This document shows positions 16,942 to 24,275 of a DNA stretch of 28,691 nucleotides, in pieces (position 1 is the stretch's first letter; each line of letters begins with the position of its first letter). The notes beneath the pieces are model-generated. The model saw only the letters and a list, made by a program, of their open reading frames with translations. It was not told where the DNA came from and made no database searches. This DNA is from Lentisalinibacter sp037382365 (lineage in GTDB: Bacteria; Pseudomonadota; Gammaproteobacteria; Steroidobacterales; Woeseiaceae): positions 1 to 28,691 of the forward strand of contig JARRPZ010000020.1 of NCBI GenBank assembly GCA_037382365.1, given 5' to 3'. The translations under genes and the position numbers were made by a program.

Positions 16942-17667
16942 ATGAGCCGGCTCTATGTCGTCAGACACGGGCAGGCCCGCTTTTTCACTGACGACTACGA
17001 CCGTCTCTCGGAGACGGGCGAGCGGCAGTGCGCGGCGCTCGCGCGCCACTGGCTGGATCAGGGCATCGAGTTTCAGGATGCCTGGTGCGGATCGCTCGTG
17101 CGGCAGCGGCGCTCCGCAGAGGTCGTTCGCGATACCTACCGGGAGGCCGGGCGATCTTTCCCCGAGGTGCGGTGTATGCCGGCCCTCGACGAATACCCGG
17201 CAGACGACATCATGGATACGCTGTTGCCGATGCTGCGTGAGCGGGACGGGAAGATCGACGAACTGGCCCGGGAGTTCGAGGCGGCCGGCACCACGGGAGA
17301 CCGCTACCGCAGCTTCCATCGCCTGCTCGAAGCGGTGATGGAGCGCTGGATCGCGGCGGATTACCCGGCGGAAGGAAGCGAGGGTCTCCTGCGATGGTCC
17401 GAATTCAGCACCGGCGTGCGCGACGCATTCCGCGAAATCATGGCGAGCGCGGATTCGGGGCAGGATATCGCGGTCTTCACGTCGGGAGGGCCGGTCGGTA
17501 TCAGTGTGCAGACGGTGCTGCGGGCTCCCGATCAGGCGGCGGCCGAACTGAACTGGCGGGTCCACAACGGGAGTTATACGCGGTTCACTTTCAGCGGCTC
17601 GCGGGTCAGTCTGGATGCCTTCAATGCCACGGCTCACCTGACGTCGGAACTGCTGACATACCGATAA
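16942..17667 (+). CDS. histidine phosphatase superfamily protein (phosphoglycerate mutase-like)
   Basis: The 241-aa cytoplasmic protein begins with the family signature LYVVRHGQA, where R8-H9-G10 carries the phospho-accepting histidine, and continues with LSETGERQCAALARHW, as in small-molecule phosphatases. Near the C-terminus, where the family usually has a second catalytic histidine (xSHGG), this protein reads AVFTSGGPVGISVQ, so that histidine is replaced. Catalysis may therefore be weak or altered. A perfect AGGAGG lies 5 nt before the ATG at 16942. It follows the M16 gene at 28 bp, likely in one transcript, and ends at a TAA that abuts an A/T-rich regulatory region. The substrate is unknown. 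Confidence 0.86.
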   Translation: MSRLYVVRHGQARFFTDDYDRLSETGERQCAALARHWLDQGIEFQDAWCGSLVRQRRSAEVVRDTYREAGRSFPEVRCMPALDEYPADDIMDTLLPMLRERDGKIDELAREFEAAGTTGDRYRSFHRLLEAVMERWIAADYPAEGSEGLLRWSEFSTGVRDAFREIMASADSGQDIAVFTSGGPVGISVQTVLRAPDQAAAELNWRVHNGSYTRFTFSGSRVSLDAFNATAHLTSELLTYR

Positions 17668-17674
17668 TTGTCTA

Positions 17675-17695
17675 TATTCTGTTTAGGATAGAATA
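17675..17695. promoter_or_regulatory. A/T-rich dyad upstream of the HiPIP promoter
   Basis: TATTCT (17675-17680) and AGAATA (17690-17695) form an inverted repeat with a 9-nt centre, in an unusually A/T-rich patch just upstream of the TTGACA box. This could be an operator or an upstream promoter element; TAGAAT at 17689-17694 could also act as a -10. Inference only. Confidence 0.35.
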
Positions 17696-17705
17696 AAGCA
17701 TAGAA

Positions 17706-17734
17706 TTGACACGCAGCAGCCATTTGCGCATCAT
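17706..17734 (+). promoter_or_regulatory. candidate sigma-70 promoter for the HiPIP leader
   Basis: A perfect -35 box TTGACA (17706-17711) is followed after 17 bp by CATCAT (17729-17734, four of six matches to the -10 box). Transcription would start near 17741 and run into the leader hairpins and terminator described below. Confidence 0.45.
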
Positions 17735-17762
17735 TCGAGCGTGTGGAGTCGGGTTCTCGCAA

Positions 17763-17804
17763 GTCCCCAACCTCGCTGGCCGGCTCCGCAGTATGTCCCC
17801 AACC
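17763..17804 (+). repeat. 10-nt direct repeat in the HiPIP leader
   Basis: GTCCCCAACC occurs at 17763-17772 and 17795-17804, one every 32 bp, inside the transcribed leader. The second copy runs into the small hairpin CCATCT-CTTC-AGATGG (17803-17818). Confidence 0.55.
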
Positions 17805-17830
17805 ATCTCTTCAGATGGAAGAGAGACTCG

Positions 17831-17861
17831 GCCGGCGGCGGATGTCGCCGGCAATTTTTTT
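17831..17861 (+). terminator. intrinsic terminator inside the HiPIP leader
   Basis: GCCGGCG (17831-17837) and CGCCGGC (17846-17852) form a 7-bp GC stem with an 8-nt loop, followed by AA and seven T residues (17855-17861). It lies 160 bp after the histidine-phosphatase stop and 47 bp before the HiPIP start, so it may end the upstream transcript, attenuate HiPIP, or finish a small RNA of about 120 nt. Confidence 0.75.
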
Positions 17862-17908
17862 GCCGTCGCGGGTGGCAAGCTTTCAACGTTCGACAACGAG
17901 GTAGCAAC

Positions 17909-18271
17909 ATGTCTGACAAAATCGAAATGCAGCGGTTGACCGATCGCCGTACCTTCCTGCGTATGACGGCCACGGGACTGCTCGCGATTCCTGTAGCGGC
18001 GCTGCTGCGCCCGGGTCGTGCGGACGCCCAGGACATGCCCAAGCTGTCCATGGACGACCCCCAGGCCAAGGCGCTCGGTTATCACCACGATTACACGAAC
18101 GTGGATCCCGAGACATTCCCGGCGCGCAAGGCCGGTGAACTGCAGCATTGCGCAAACTGCCAGCTGTACACGGGTTCGCCGGACGCCGAATGGGGCGGAT
18201 GCAGCATCTTCCCGGGCAAACTGGTCAATGCGGACGGCTGGTGCAAGACCTGGGTGAAGAAGGCGGGCTGA
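17909..18271 (+). CDS. high-potential iron-sulfur protein (HiPIP), Tat-exported
   Basis: The 120-aa precursor carries a twin-arginine signal (DRRTFLRM, R13-R14, then a hydrophobic stretch) with cleavage near RADA-QD at about 40. The mature protein of about 80 residues holds the four cluster ligands C81, C84, C98 and C112 (C-x2-C-x13-C-x13-C) and the HiPIP context HCANCQLYTG, GGCSIFPGK and GWCKTW. It would bind one [4Fe-4S] cluster and carry electrons in the periplasm, for example to a terminal oxidase. The open frame extends upstream, but GAGGTAG before the ATG at 17909 and the Tat signal fix the start. It appears monocistronic, with a leader terminator upstream and a terminator just downstream inside the convergent gene. 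Confidence 0.95.
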   Translation: MSDKIEMQRLTDRRTFLRMTATGLLAIPVAALLRPGRADAQDMPKLSMDDPQAKALGYHHDYTNVDPETFPARKAGELQHCANCQLYTGSPDAEWGGCSIFPGKLVNADGWCKTWVKKAG

Positions 18272-18277
18272 CCCGCA

Positions 18278-18661
18278 TCAATCCATCGACCGGCCGTTCA
18301 GCCGGATACGTATCGGGCCGCGTGCCGTGGAACCGTCCACCACGCGGCCCTTTTGCATCACTTCCGCACGGCCGCGGGCGACCAGCCGTCGGGCGGCTTC
18401 GCGGCTGCGCTCGTTGAGTCTTCGCCAGTCGTCGGGGTCCACGGCCCTCGCGGCCTCCGACGGGCAGATGCTCGCGCCACGCTTCCGCCCTGCCAGCAGA
18501 GCGAGTATTGCCTCCTCCAGCTGTCGGTCGATCGGTCCGAGTCCGCGGGAGCGGCAGTTCTTCGAGCAATAGCGGACGCGCTCCCAGTCGCGGGCCCACT
18601 TCCGGCGCCATTCGATGCGGCGCCCGCACACGGCGCAGCTCTTGTCAGGAGGCGCCGGCAA
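18278..18661 (-). CDS. DUF2256 and DUF3253 domain-containing zinc-binding protein
   Basis: The product of about 127 aa has an N-terminal zinc-binding module (CAVCGRRIEW, then RVRYCSKNCRSR: a CxxC and a CxxxC), matching DUF2256. A DUF3253 helical domain follows (IDRQLEEAILALLAGRKRGASICPSEAARA, then LNERSREAARRLVARGRAEVMQKGRVVD and RGPIRIRL). No ATG fits: the frame reads TTG TTG (18664, 18661) just before PAPPDKSC with GGGGAAG upstream, so a TTG start overlapping the photolyase gene by about 17-20 bp is most likely. Genes for DUF2256 proteins often lie next to photolyase or cryptochrome genes, as here. The function is unknown; nucleic-acid binding is a guess. Its 3' end contains the HiPIP terminator. 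Confidence 0.8.
   Translation of the reverse strand: MPAPPDKSCAVCGRRIEWRRKWARDWERVRYCSKNCRSRGLGPIDRQLEEAILALLAGRKRGASICPSEAARAVDPDDWRRLNERSREAARRLVARGRAEVMQKGRVVDGSTARGPIRIRLNGRSMD
18315..18354 (+). terminator. intrinsic terminator for HiPIP, embedded in the convergent gene
   Basis: GGGCCGCGTG (18315-18324) pairs perfectly with CACGCGGCCC (18341-18350); an inner GTGG/CCAC extends the stem, and TTTT follows at 18351-18354. It lies about 45 nt after the HiPIP stop, wholly within the coding sequence of the DUF2256/DUF3253 gene on the other strand. The T-run is on the plus side only, so it serves HiPIP. Confidence 0.7.
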
Positions 18662-21101
18662 CAATCTTCCCCGTACCGGCGAGAGCGAGCAGCCGTGCGG
18701 CCGCGGCGGTCCCTGACAGCCAGGCGTTCTCAACTCGCGACCCGCCGCGGCACCAGTCGCCGCAGACGGCGATCTGCCGTTCCTCATCGACCAGCACGCC
18801 GGCCTCCAGTGGGTCAGTCGCTCGTGCATAGCGCCAGCGATGACAGACTGCCCGCCCGGTGTCGAGGGCGGGTCCGCCGAGGTCGCGGAAACGCCCGACG
18901 AGAGCATCGATCACGGAGCTCGACCCGGCGTCCAGCCAATCCACTGACCAGCCCGCGTCGGCGTGCAGCACCCAGTAGCACGCTCCGTCACGGCCGGGCT
19001 TGGTGTAGTCGGCGGCTGCCCAGGCCAGGGTGTCGTCGTCGAAGAACGCGGCATCGAAGTCCGTTCGGTCATCTTGGCGTCCCGGTGCGACGACGGCGAG
19101 GCAAGGGGCGAAACGGACAGACTGCGCCTGTCGTGCCAGCGCCGGCGCCACGCTGCGGAGCAGATCAGCCGTCTGCATCGGCGGTGCCGTGACGAGGACG
19201 ACGTCGAAGGGTGTCACCGGGAACGGGTCTCCGACGCGTGCGTCGCCGAGGTGGAGCGACCATCGGTCGCCGGCCGGTTCGATGGACTCGATGCGGCTGC
19301 CGTATCGGACGTCGATATCCCGCGCAAGATGGCCGGCGACGGCGTTCATGCCGGGCACGCCGACCCAGCGTTCCCCGTCACCGACCGGGACCCGCCTGCC
19401 ATCGGCGAGGATCCGGCACGGGCGCAGGGGCCAGGGCGCCACCAGCCCGTCCCTGACCCAGGAGCGGACGTGGCGCAGGAAAGCCGGATCGCGCGCGGTG
19501 AAATACTGCGCTCCATGGTCGAATCGGCCGTCGTCCTGTCGTCGCGTGGCCGTGCGGCCGCCGGGTCCACGGCTCTTCTCGAAGACCTGCACCCGGTGAC
19601 CGGCATCGGTGAGGCTGCGCGCCGCCGAGAGGCCGGCGATGCCGGCTCCGACGACGGCCACCCTGAGGGTTGCGCCGCCTACCGGTCGTTCGGCGCGCCG
19701 CCGGAAGGCGTCGAGATCCAGCCGCCGCGCATGGGACTGGGTGCTCCTCGGTCGCACCGAACCGATCACCGGCCGCTCCGGTGTGAATGGCCGGTCGAAC
19801 GCTCCGAGTGCCCACAACAGTCCGCCGTAGGAGTTCGGGTCGTTTCCATCGAGCGCATAACGGTGATTGAGATCGATCAGGGCCGCGAGCGCCTCTGCGG
19901 GACCGGACGTCCAGTGCAGGATCGCCTTCGCCCACGTCATGCGCAGGTTGTTGTGAAGTTCCCCGTGCCGCAGCAGCGAGGTCTGCGCCGCATCCCAGAG
20001 GGCATCCCCGGTCCGTCCCCGGGCCAGGGTCTCCAGCGTGAACACATGGGGGCGAGAATCATCACGGTGCTCGGCCAGTGTCGTTCGCGCCCACGCGGGT
20101 ATGGCCCGAAGCGTCTCCAGTTCGCGGCGATGGAAGCAGAAGTTGTGGGCGAGTTCTCGCCACACGAGCAGTTCGTCGAGGAATTTGTCGGCGCCCCGGC
20201 CGCCGATAGCCTTGGCTTCTCGAGCCAGTCGGAACGGGGAGATCTGCCCGTAGTGCAGATGGGCACTCAGTCGACTGACTCCGCGAGGGGGGTCCACGGC
20301 CGCATCGTTGCGGAGACGATGATAGGTCGTCAGCCCCGCCTCGCGGAACGTCCTCCATCGTGCCTGGGCCGCGACGCTGCCCCCCGGCATGTCGAACACC
20401 GGCCACACGCCGTGATCGATGTCGCAGCGCGCGACGAGATCGAGGAGGTCCGCGTCGTCCCGGTCGGCAAGTCCCTCCAGGCCTGCCTCCGATACCTCGG
20501 CCAGACCGACACTGGCGGCGCCCGCGCCTCGTCCGGGCCAGGGAGAGGCGGCGCGGCTCGCGTGCTCTTCACGGACCGCTTCGCGGAATCGAAAAGCCCG
20601 GTCGTACGCCCGGTCGACGCGCTGCATCGGGCACAGGCAGCGTGTGTCGACAGCCCAGACGGCCTTCGTTGTGCGGGCGGCGAGGGCCGGGTGCCAGTGG
20701 TCGAAGGGCGGCACGGGCATCTCCTCGACGACGATGGCGGCGGCCGCATCCGTCAGCCGGTGCAGCGGTGACGCCACCCGGCTGCCGGTCGGGAGGTGGA
20801 AGAAGTAGCGGATGCCGTGTTCCGCGAGTTCACGGGCGAGGTCACGCGCACCCTGCAGCACGAAGAAATGATGACGGTCGGCATGGTATCGGTGTCGCCC
20901 GCCGAGACCCTGGTAGACCAGTACCGGCACCCGAAGACGTCGTCCCAGATGAAGGGCCGCCTCAAGGGCCGGATTTTCGTCCGTGCGCATCGCGTGGTGC
21001 ATCCAGTACAGCACGTAGCGTCCGGCGACGGGCTCATGGTCATTGAGCGCGCGGCAGCGTTCCGCGAGCCAGGCAGGCAATAGCTCTTCGATTGACGGCA
21101 T
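18645..21101 (-). CDS. fusion protein: class II-type photolyase / renalase-like FAD oxidoreductase
   Basis: The 818-aa protein joins two flavoproteins. Residues 1 to about 450 resemble a class II CPD photolyase (YVLYWMHHAMRTDENPALEAA at 29-49, GVSRLSAHLHYGQISPFRLA at 274-293, ELLVWRELAHNFC at 310-322, LHNNLRMTWAKAILHW at 382-397, LDGNDPNSYGGLLWALGAFDRPF at 417-439). After a linker (about 450-478), residues 479-818 form a FAD-binding oxidoreductase of the renalase/amine-oxidase type: GAGIAGLSAA (485-494), VFEKSRGPGGR (506-516), FDHGAQYFTARD (527-538) and a C-terminal CGDWCRGGSRVENAWLSG. The first part would repair pyrimidine dimers with blue light; the second may oxidise a reduced nicotinamide or another small substrate. 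GGAG 6 nt before the ATG at 21101. No stop or frameshift lies between the halves. The DUF2256 gene overlaps the 3' end. Confidence 0.88.
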   Translation of the reverse strand: MPSIEELLPAWLAERCRALNDHEPVAGRYVLYWMHHAMRTDENPALEAALHLGRRLRVPVLVYQGLGGRHRYHADRHHFFVLQGARDLARELAEHGIRYFFHLPTGSRVASPLHRLTDAAAAIVVEEMPVPPFDHWHPALAARTTKAVWAVDTRCLCPMQRVDRAYDRAFRFREAVREEHASRAASPWPGRGAGAASVGLAEVSEAGLEGLADRDDADLLDLVARCDIDHGVWPVFDMPGGSVAAQARWRTFREAGLTTYHRLRNDAAVDPPRGVSRLSAHLHYGQISPFRLAREAKAIGGRGADKFLDELLVWRELAHNFCFHRRELETLRAIPAWARTTLAEHRDDSRPHVFTLETLARGRTGDALWDAAQTSLLRHGELHNNLRMTWAKAILHWTSGPAEALAALIDLNHRYALDGNDPNSYGGLLWALGAFDRPFTPERPVIGSVRPRSTQSHARRLDLDAFRRRAERPVGGATLRVAVVGAGIAGLSAARSLTDAGHRVQVFEKSRGPGGRTATRRQDDGRFDHGAQYFTARDPAFLRHVRSWVRDGLVAPWPLRPCRILADGRRVPVGDGERWVGVPGMNAVAGHLARDIDVRYGSRIESIEPAGDRWSLHLGDARVGDPFPVTPFDVVLVTAPPMQTADLLRSVAPALARQAQSVRFAPCLAVVAPGRQDDRTDFDAAFFDDDTLAWAAADYTKPGRDGACYWVLHADAGWSVDWLDAGSSSVIDALVGRFRDLGGPALDTGRAVCHRWRYARATDPLEAGVLVDEERQIAVCGDWCRGGSRVENAWLSGTAAAARLLALAGTGKIVAGAS

Positions 21102-21231
21102 CGTTGCTCCGAATGACTCCGGGCAGGCTAGCCCGCGCCACCATCCGCTACAATCCCGGCGAGTGGCGGCGAACCGGGCTGCCGAACCAGTGACGAATTA
21201 TCGTGAATTGATGCGGGGTGACGGCGTGACT

Positions 21232-21684
21232 ATGACAGCAGACGATCTGGTCGGCGCGTGGAAGCTCCGGCGCTGGGAGATCAGTTATCCGGCTACCGGT
21301 CGGGTGACGCGTCCATTCGGCGAGGATGCGATCGGTATGATCCTCTACACACCGGATGGCTACATGTCGGCCGTGCTTGCCCGGCGTGAACGCGGGGAGT
21401 TCTCCACGCCGATCCTTCCGAAGGCGCCGGCCGCGGAGAAACTGCGTGCGTTCGACGGCTACATGCACTACGCCGGGCGCTACTTCGTGGTACAGGGGGA
21501 CGTGCATCACGAAGTCGAATTCGCGCTGAACATGAGTCTCGTCGGGACCACCCAGATACGCGAGGCCCTGCTGGATGGCGACCGGCTGACCTTATCGGCA
21601 GAAGAACCGCTCGAGGGTGGTGAGATGCGTCGTCATCGGCTCGAGTGGCTGCGCGCGTCGGTAGCAGGCGGGTTACCCGGGTGA
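21232..21684 (+). CDS. lipocalin-like domain protein
   Basis: The 150-aa soluble protein matches the small lipocalin-like family: LVGAWKLRRWEI near the N-terminus, GMILYTPDGYMSAVLARR (35-52), YMHYAGRYFVVQGDVHHEVEFALN, and a final strand HRLEWLRA. These eight-stranded barrels bind small hydrophobic ligands, and many are of unknown function. Start: ATG 21232 (MTADDLVGAW) gives the usual family N-terminus; an in-frame ATG at 21211 is possible. The end overlaps the next gene as GTGA, so it is co-translated with the FAH-fold enzyme, which may act on a ligand it binds. It is divergent from the photolyase fusion with a gap of 130 bp. Confidence 0.78.
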   Translation: MTADDLVGAWKLRRWEISYPATGRVTRPFGEDAIGMILYTPDGYMSAVLARRERGEFSTPILPKAPAAEKLRAFDGYMHYAGRYFVVQGDVHHEVEFALNMSLVGTTQIREALLDGDRLTLSAEEPLEGGEMRRHRLEWLRASVAGGLPG

Positions 21685-22553
21685 GGATCGCCAGCTTCCG
21701 CTGCCGCGGTCGTGTGAGCTACGGCATCGTGACCGCGGACGGTATCGTCGACGTCGGCGGTCGGGACGGGGCGCCACCAGGCAGCCTGGGCGATGCTCTC
21801 GCCGCGGATTCCCTGGAAGGGTTGGGCACGCTTGCCGCAGAGGATCCGGATTTCGCTATGGACGAGGTCGAATTCCTGCCGGTGGTGACGCGTCCCGACA
21901 AGATCCTCTGCGTCGGTATCAACTACCGGCCCCACGTGGAGGAGACCGGCCGCGAGGCGCCGCGGCATCCGGTGCTGTTCGTGCGCTTCCCCGGGAGCCT
22001 CGTCGGTCACGGTCAGCCGCTGGTGCGCCCGTCGGCGTCCGGCAAATTCGACTATGAAGGTGAGTTGGCGGTCATCGTCGGTCGGCGCGGCCGGCATATC
22101 GACCGGGATCGCGCGTTGGAGCACGTGGCCGGCTACGCCTGTTTCAATGACGGCAGCGTGCGGGACTTCCAGCGCCACAGCTCTCAGTTCACGGCCGGCA
22201 AGAATTTCGCCGGCAGCGGCAGTTTCGGACCCTGGCTTACGACAGCCGACGACGTGGGTGATCCGTCGCGACTCACGCTGGAGACGCGTCTGAACGGGGA
22301 GGTCATGCAATCGGCGAAGGTGGCCGATCTCATTTTCGACGTGCCCGCGCTGATCGCCTACTGTTCGATATTCACCGAACTCCTGCCCGGCGACGTGATC
22401 GTCACCGGCACCCCGGGTGGCGTGGGTTACGTCAGGAAGCCGCCCGTCTACCTGACACCGGGCGACGAGGTCGAGGTGGACATCCCCGGCGTCGGGTTGT
22501 TGCGGAACGGCGTGGTGGACGAGGGAAGCGAGACGGCGGAAGTGTCCCACTGA
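21681..22553 (+). CDS. fumarylacetoacetate hydrolase-family protein (290 aa)
   Basis: The C-terminal FAH fold is clear. KILCVGINYRPHVEE opens the catalytic domain, FDYEGELAVIVGRRGRHI carries the metal-binding glutamates, GYACFNDGSVRDFQ the metal-binding aspartate, and GKNFAGSGSFGPWL and VTGTPGGVGYVRKP the active-site loops. Such enzymes hydrolyse or decarboxylate C-C bonds in ring-cleavage products or oxaloacetate-like acids. Start: GTG 21681 overlapping the lipocalin stop (GTGA); no ATG is suitable. The N-terminal part (1-75) is a typical small FAH N-domain. The stop abuts the stop of the convergent dienelactone hydrolase gene with no spacer (TGATCA). The substrate is not determinable. Confidence 0.86.
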   Translation: MRIASFRCRGRVSYGIVTADGIVDVGGRDGAPPGSLGDALAADSLEGLGTLAAEDPDFAMDEVEFLPVVTRPDKILCVGINYRPHVEETGREAPRHPVLFVRFPGSLVGHGQPLVRPSASGKFDYEGELAVIVGRRGRHIDRDRALEHVAGYACFNDGSVRDFQRHSSQFTAGKNFAGSGSFGPWLTTADDVGDPSRLTLETRLNGEVMQSAKVADLIFDVPALIAYCSIFTELLPGDVIVTGTPGGVGYVRKPPVYLTPGDEVEVDIPGVGLLRNGVVDEGSETAEVSH

Positions 22554-23216
22554 TCAGCGCAGGTGCTGCTTCAGAAATTCCGTGGTGCGTCCGAAAGCCA
22601 GGCACGCGGCCTCGGGATCGTAATCGCCGCGCTGGTCGCAGTTGAATCCGTGTCCCGCTCCCTCGTAGAGGTGCACGATCGCTTCCGGGTTCGCCCGGAC
22701 CACTGCGTCGACCTGTTCCCGCGGGATGTACGGGTCCTCTGCCCCGTAGTGCAGCATCAGCGGGCAGGCGGGCGCGAGGTCGGTCAGTTTGTCGATCCCG
22801 CCCCCGTAATAGGAGACGGCGGCGGCGATGGGCAGCTCCGCGGCGCAGCGATAGGCCTGGGCTCCGCCCCAGCAGAAACCGACGACACCGACCCGACCGG
22901 CCGTCGTGGCGTGCTCGACGGCTGCGGCGAAATCGAGCATCGTGCGCTGCGGGTCCAGCCGGCCGATCAACTCGCGCCCCTCGTCGACGTCCGTGTAGGC
23001 CACCGTCAGGTTCTCGCCGAGCCGGTCGAACACGGCCGGCGCCACCGTCAGGAAGCCCGCCTCGGCGAACTGGTCGCACACGTCCCGGATGTGGCCATTC
23101 ACTCCGAATATCTCCTGGATGACGACGAGGCCACCGAGCCGCTCGCCTTCCGGGACGGCAATCGCCGCCGACAGGGCGTGGCCGTCGGCGGCGACCAGGC
23201 GTACGTCGTGTCCCAC
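22554..23216 (-). CDS. dienelactone hydrolase-family protein
   Basis: The 220-aa alpha/beta hydrolase has the DLH signatures: VVIQEIFGVNGHIRDVCD with E35, the nucleophile GFCWGG (C115), YGAEDPYIP (D161) and GAGHGFNCD (H189). This Cys-Asp-His triad hydrolyses cyclic lactones such as dienelactone in aromatic degradation, though many family members act on other esters. Start: GTG 23216, 2 bp after the upstream stop, with GGAGG 7 nt before it; this gives the normal family N-terminus, whereas the longer open frame is an Arg/His-rich artefact. It is the second gene of a minus-strand pair with the fumarylacetoacetase-like gene, which suggests joint action on ring-cleavage products. Confidence 0.9.
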   Translation of the reverse strand: MGHDVRLVAADGHALSAAIAVPEGERLGGLVVIQEIFGVNGHIRDVCDQFAEAGFLTVAPAVFDRLGENLTVAYTDVDEGRELIGRLDPQRTMLDFAAAVEHATTAGRVGVVGFCWGGAQAYRCAAELPIAAAVSYYGGGIDKLTDLAPACPLMLHYGAEDPYIPREQVDAVVRANPEAIVHLYEGAGHGFNCDQRGDYDPEAACLAFGRTTEFLKQHLR

Positions 23217-23218
23217 GC

Positions 23219-24196
23219 TCAGGCCTCCGTCACTTGCTGGTCGATGGCGCCGAAGATGCTGTTGCCGTCGGCATCGAGCATCTCGATGCGGACGCGGTCG
23301 CCGAAGCGCAGGAACGGTGTCCGCGGGGCACCGTCCTCGACGGTCTCCAGCATGCGCTTCTCCGCGATGCAGCTCGAGCCCCGGCTGCGGTCGTAATTCG
23401 AGATGGTGCCCGAACCGATGATGGCGCCGGCGCCGAGGCGGCGCGTCCTGGTCACGTGCTCGATCAGCTGGAGAAAGTTGAAGGTCATGTCCACACCGCA
23501 CTCCGGCCGTCCGAACTCCTCCCCGTTCAGCGTCGTGATCAGGGGAAGATTGAAGGTGCCCTCGTGCCACGCGTCGCCCAGCTCGTCCGGTGTGACGGCG
23601 ACCGGCGCGAAGGCCGTGGATGGCTTCGACTGGTAGAAGCCGAAGCCCTTCGCCAGCTCGCCGGGGATGAGATTACGCAGGGACACGTCGTTCAGGATCA
23701 TCAGGAGTTTGATGTGCTCGGCCGCCTGCGACGCACTCGTCCCCATGGGCACGTCGTCCGTGACCACGGCCGTCTCGGCCTCCATGTCGATGCCGTAGTC
23801 TTCGTCGGGCACCCGTATGTCGTCCCTGGGGCCGAGGAAATCGTCGGAGCCTCCCTGATAGACGAGCGGATCGTGCCAGAAGCTCTCGGGCATCTCCGCG
23901 CCGCGTGCCTTGCGCACCAGTTCGACGTGATTGACGTAGGCGCTCCCGTCCACCCAGTGATACGCGCGAGGCAGCGGGGCGTCCAGCGCCGCCGGATCGA
24001 GGTCGAAGACGCCTTGCGCGGTTCCCTCGTGCAACGCCAGGGAGAGCTGCTCCAGCCGCGGCGCGACATTCTCCCAGTCGTCCAGCGCGGCCTGAAGGGT
24101 CGGTGCGATGCCGTCGGCGGCGACGGCATGGCGCAGATTCCTGGTCACCACGACGAGTCTGCCGTCGCGGCCACTCCTGAGGCTTGCCAGTTTCAT
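23219..24196 (-). CDS. fumarylacetoacetase-like hydrolase (FAH family, with FAH N-domain)
   Basis: The 325-aa protein matches the proteobacterial FAH group with an extra N-terminal domain: MKLASLRSGRDGRLVVVTRNL at the start, PRAYHWVDGSAYVNHVELVRKARGAEMPESFW, YQGGSDDFLGPRDDI, then the catalytic MEAETAVVTDDVP, LNDVSLRNLIPGELAKGFGFYQSKPSTAF and GAIIGSGTISN. It would cleave fumarylacetoacetate or a related beta-diketo acid, as in tyrosine or aromatic breakdown. Start: ATG 24196 fits the family; another ATG two codons upstream (24202) is possible, and AGGGG lies just before. It is divergent from the RimK cluster and upstream of the dienelactone hydrolase gene. No homogentisate dioxygenase or isomerase gene is visible nearby, so the full pathway is not shown. 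Confidence 0.9.
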   Translation of the reverse strand: MKLASLRSGRDGRLVVVTRNLRHAVAADGIAPTLQAALDDWENVAPRLEQLSLALHEGTAQGVFDLDPAALDAPLPRAYHWVDGSAYVNHVELVRKARGAEMPESFWHDPLVYQGGSDDFLGPRDDIRVPDEDYGIDMEAETAVVTDDVPMGTSASQAAEHIKLLMILNDVSLRNLIPGELAKGFGFYQSKPSTAFAPVAVTPDELGDAWHEGTFNLPLITTLNGEEFGRPECGVDMTFNFLQLIEHVTRTRRLGAGAIIGSGTISNYDRSRGSSCIAEKRMLETVEDGAPRTPFLRFGDRVRIEMLDADGNSIFGAIDQQVTEA

Positions 24197-24275
24197 CCTC
24201 ATCCCCTGGTTTGCGTATTGGCCGGATCAGGCGAAGCATGGTAGACAGGTAGCGGGAAAGCCGCAATGTGACACG

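Noticed and set aside
18963..20771. A 602-codon plus-strand open frame
   Set aside because: Antisense to the photolyase fusion; no motif or ribosome-binding site, whereas the minus-strand frame carries two complete domains.
22554..23570. A 338-aa version of the dienelactone hydrolase
   Set aside because: The first 118 residues are Arg/His-rich and overlap the upstream fumarylacetoacetase-like gene. The GTG at 23216 with GGAGG gives the normal family start.
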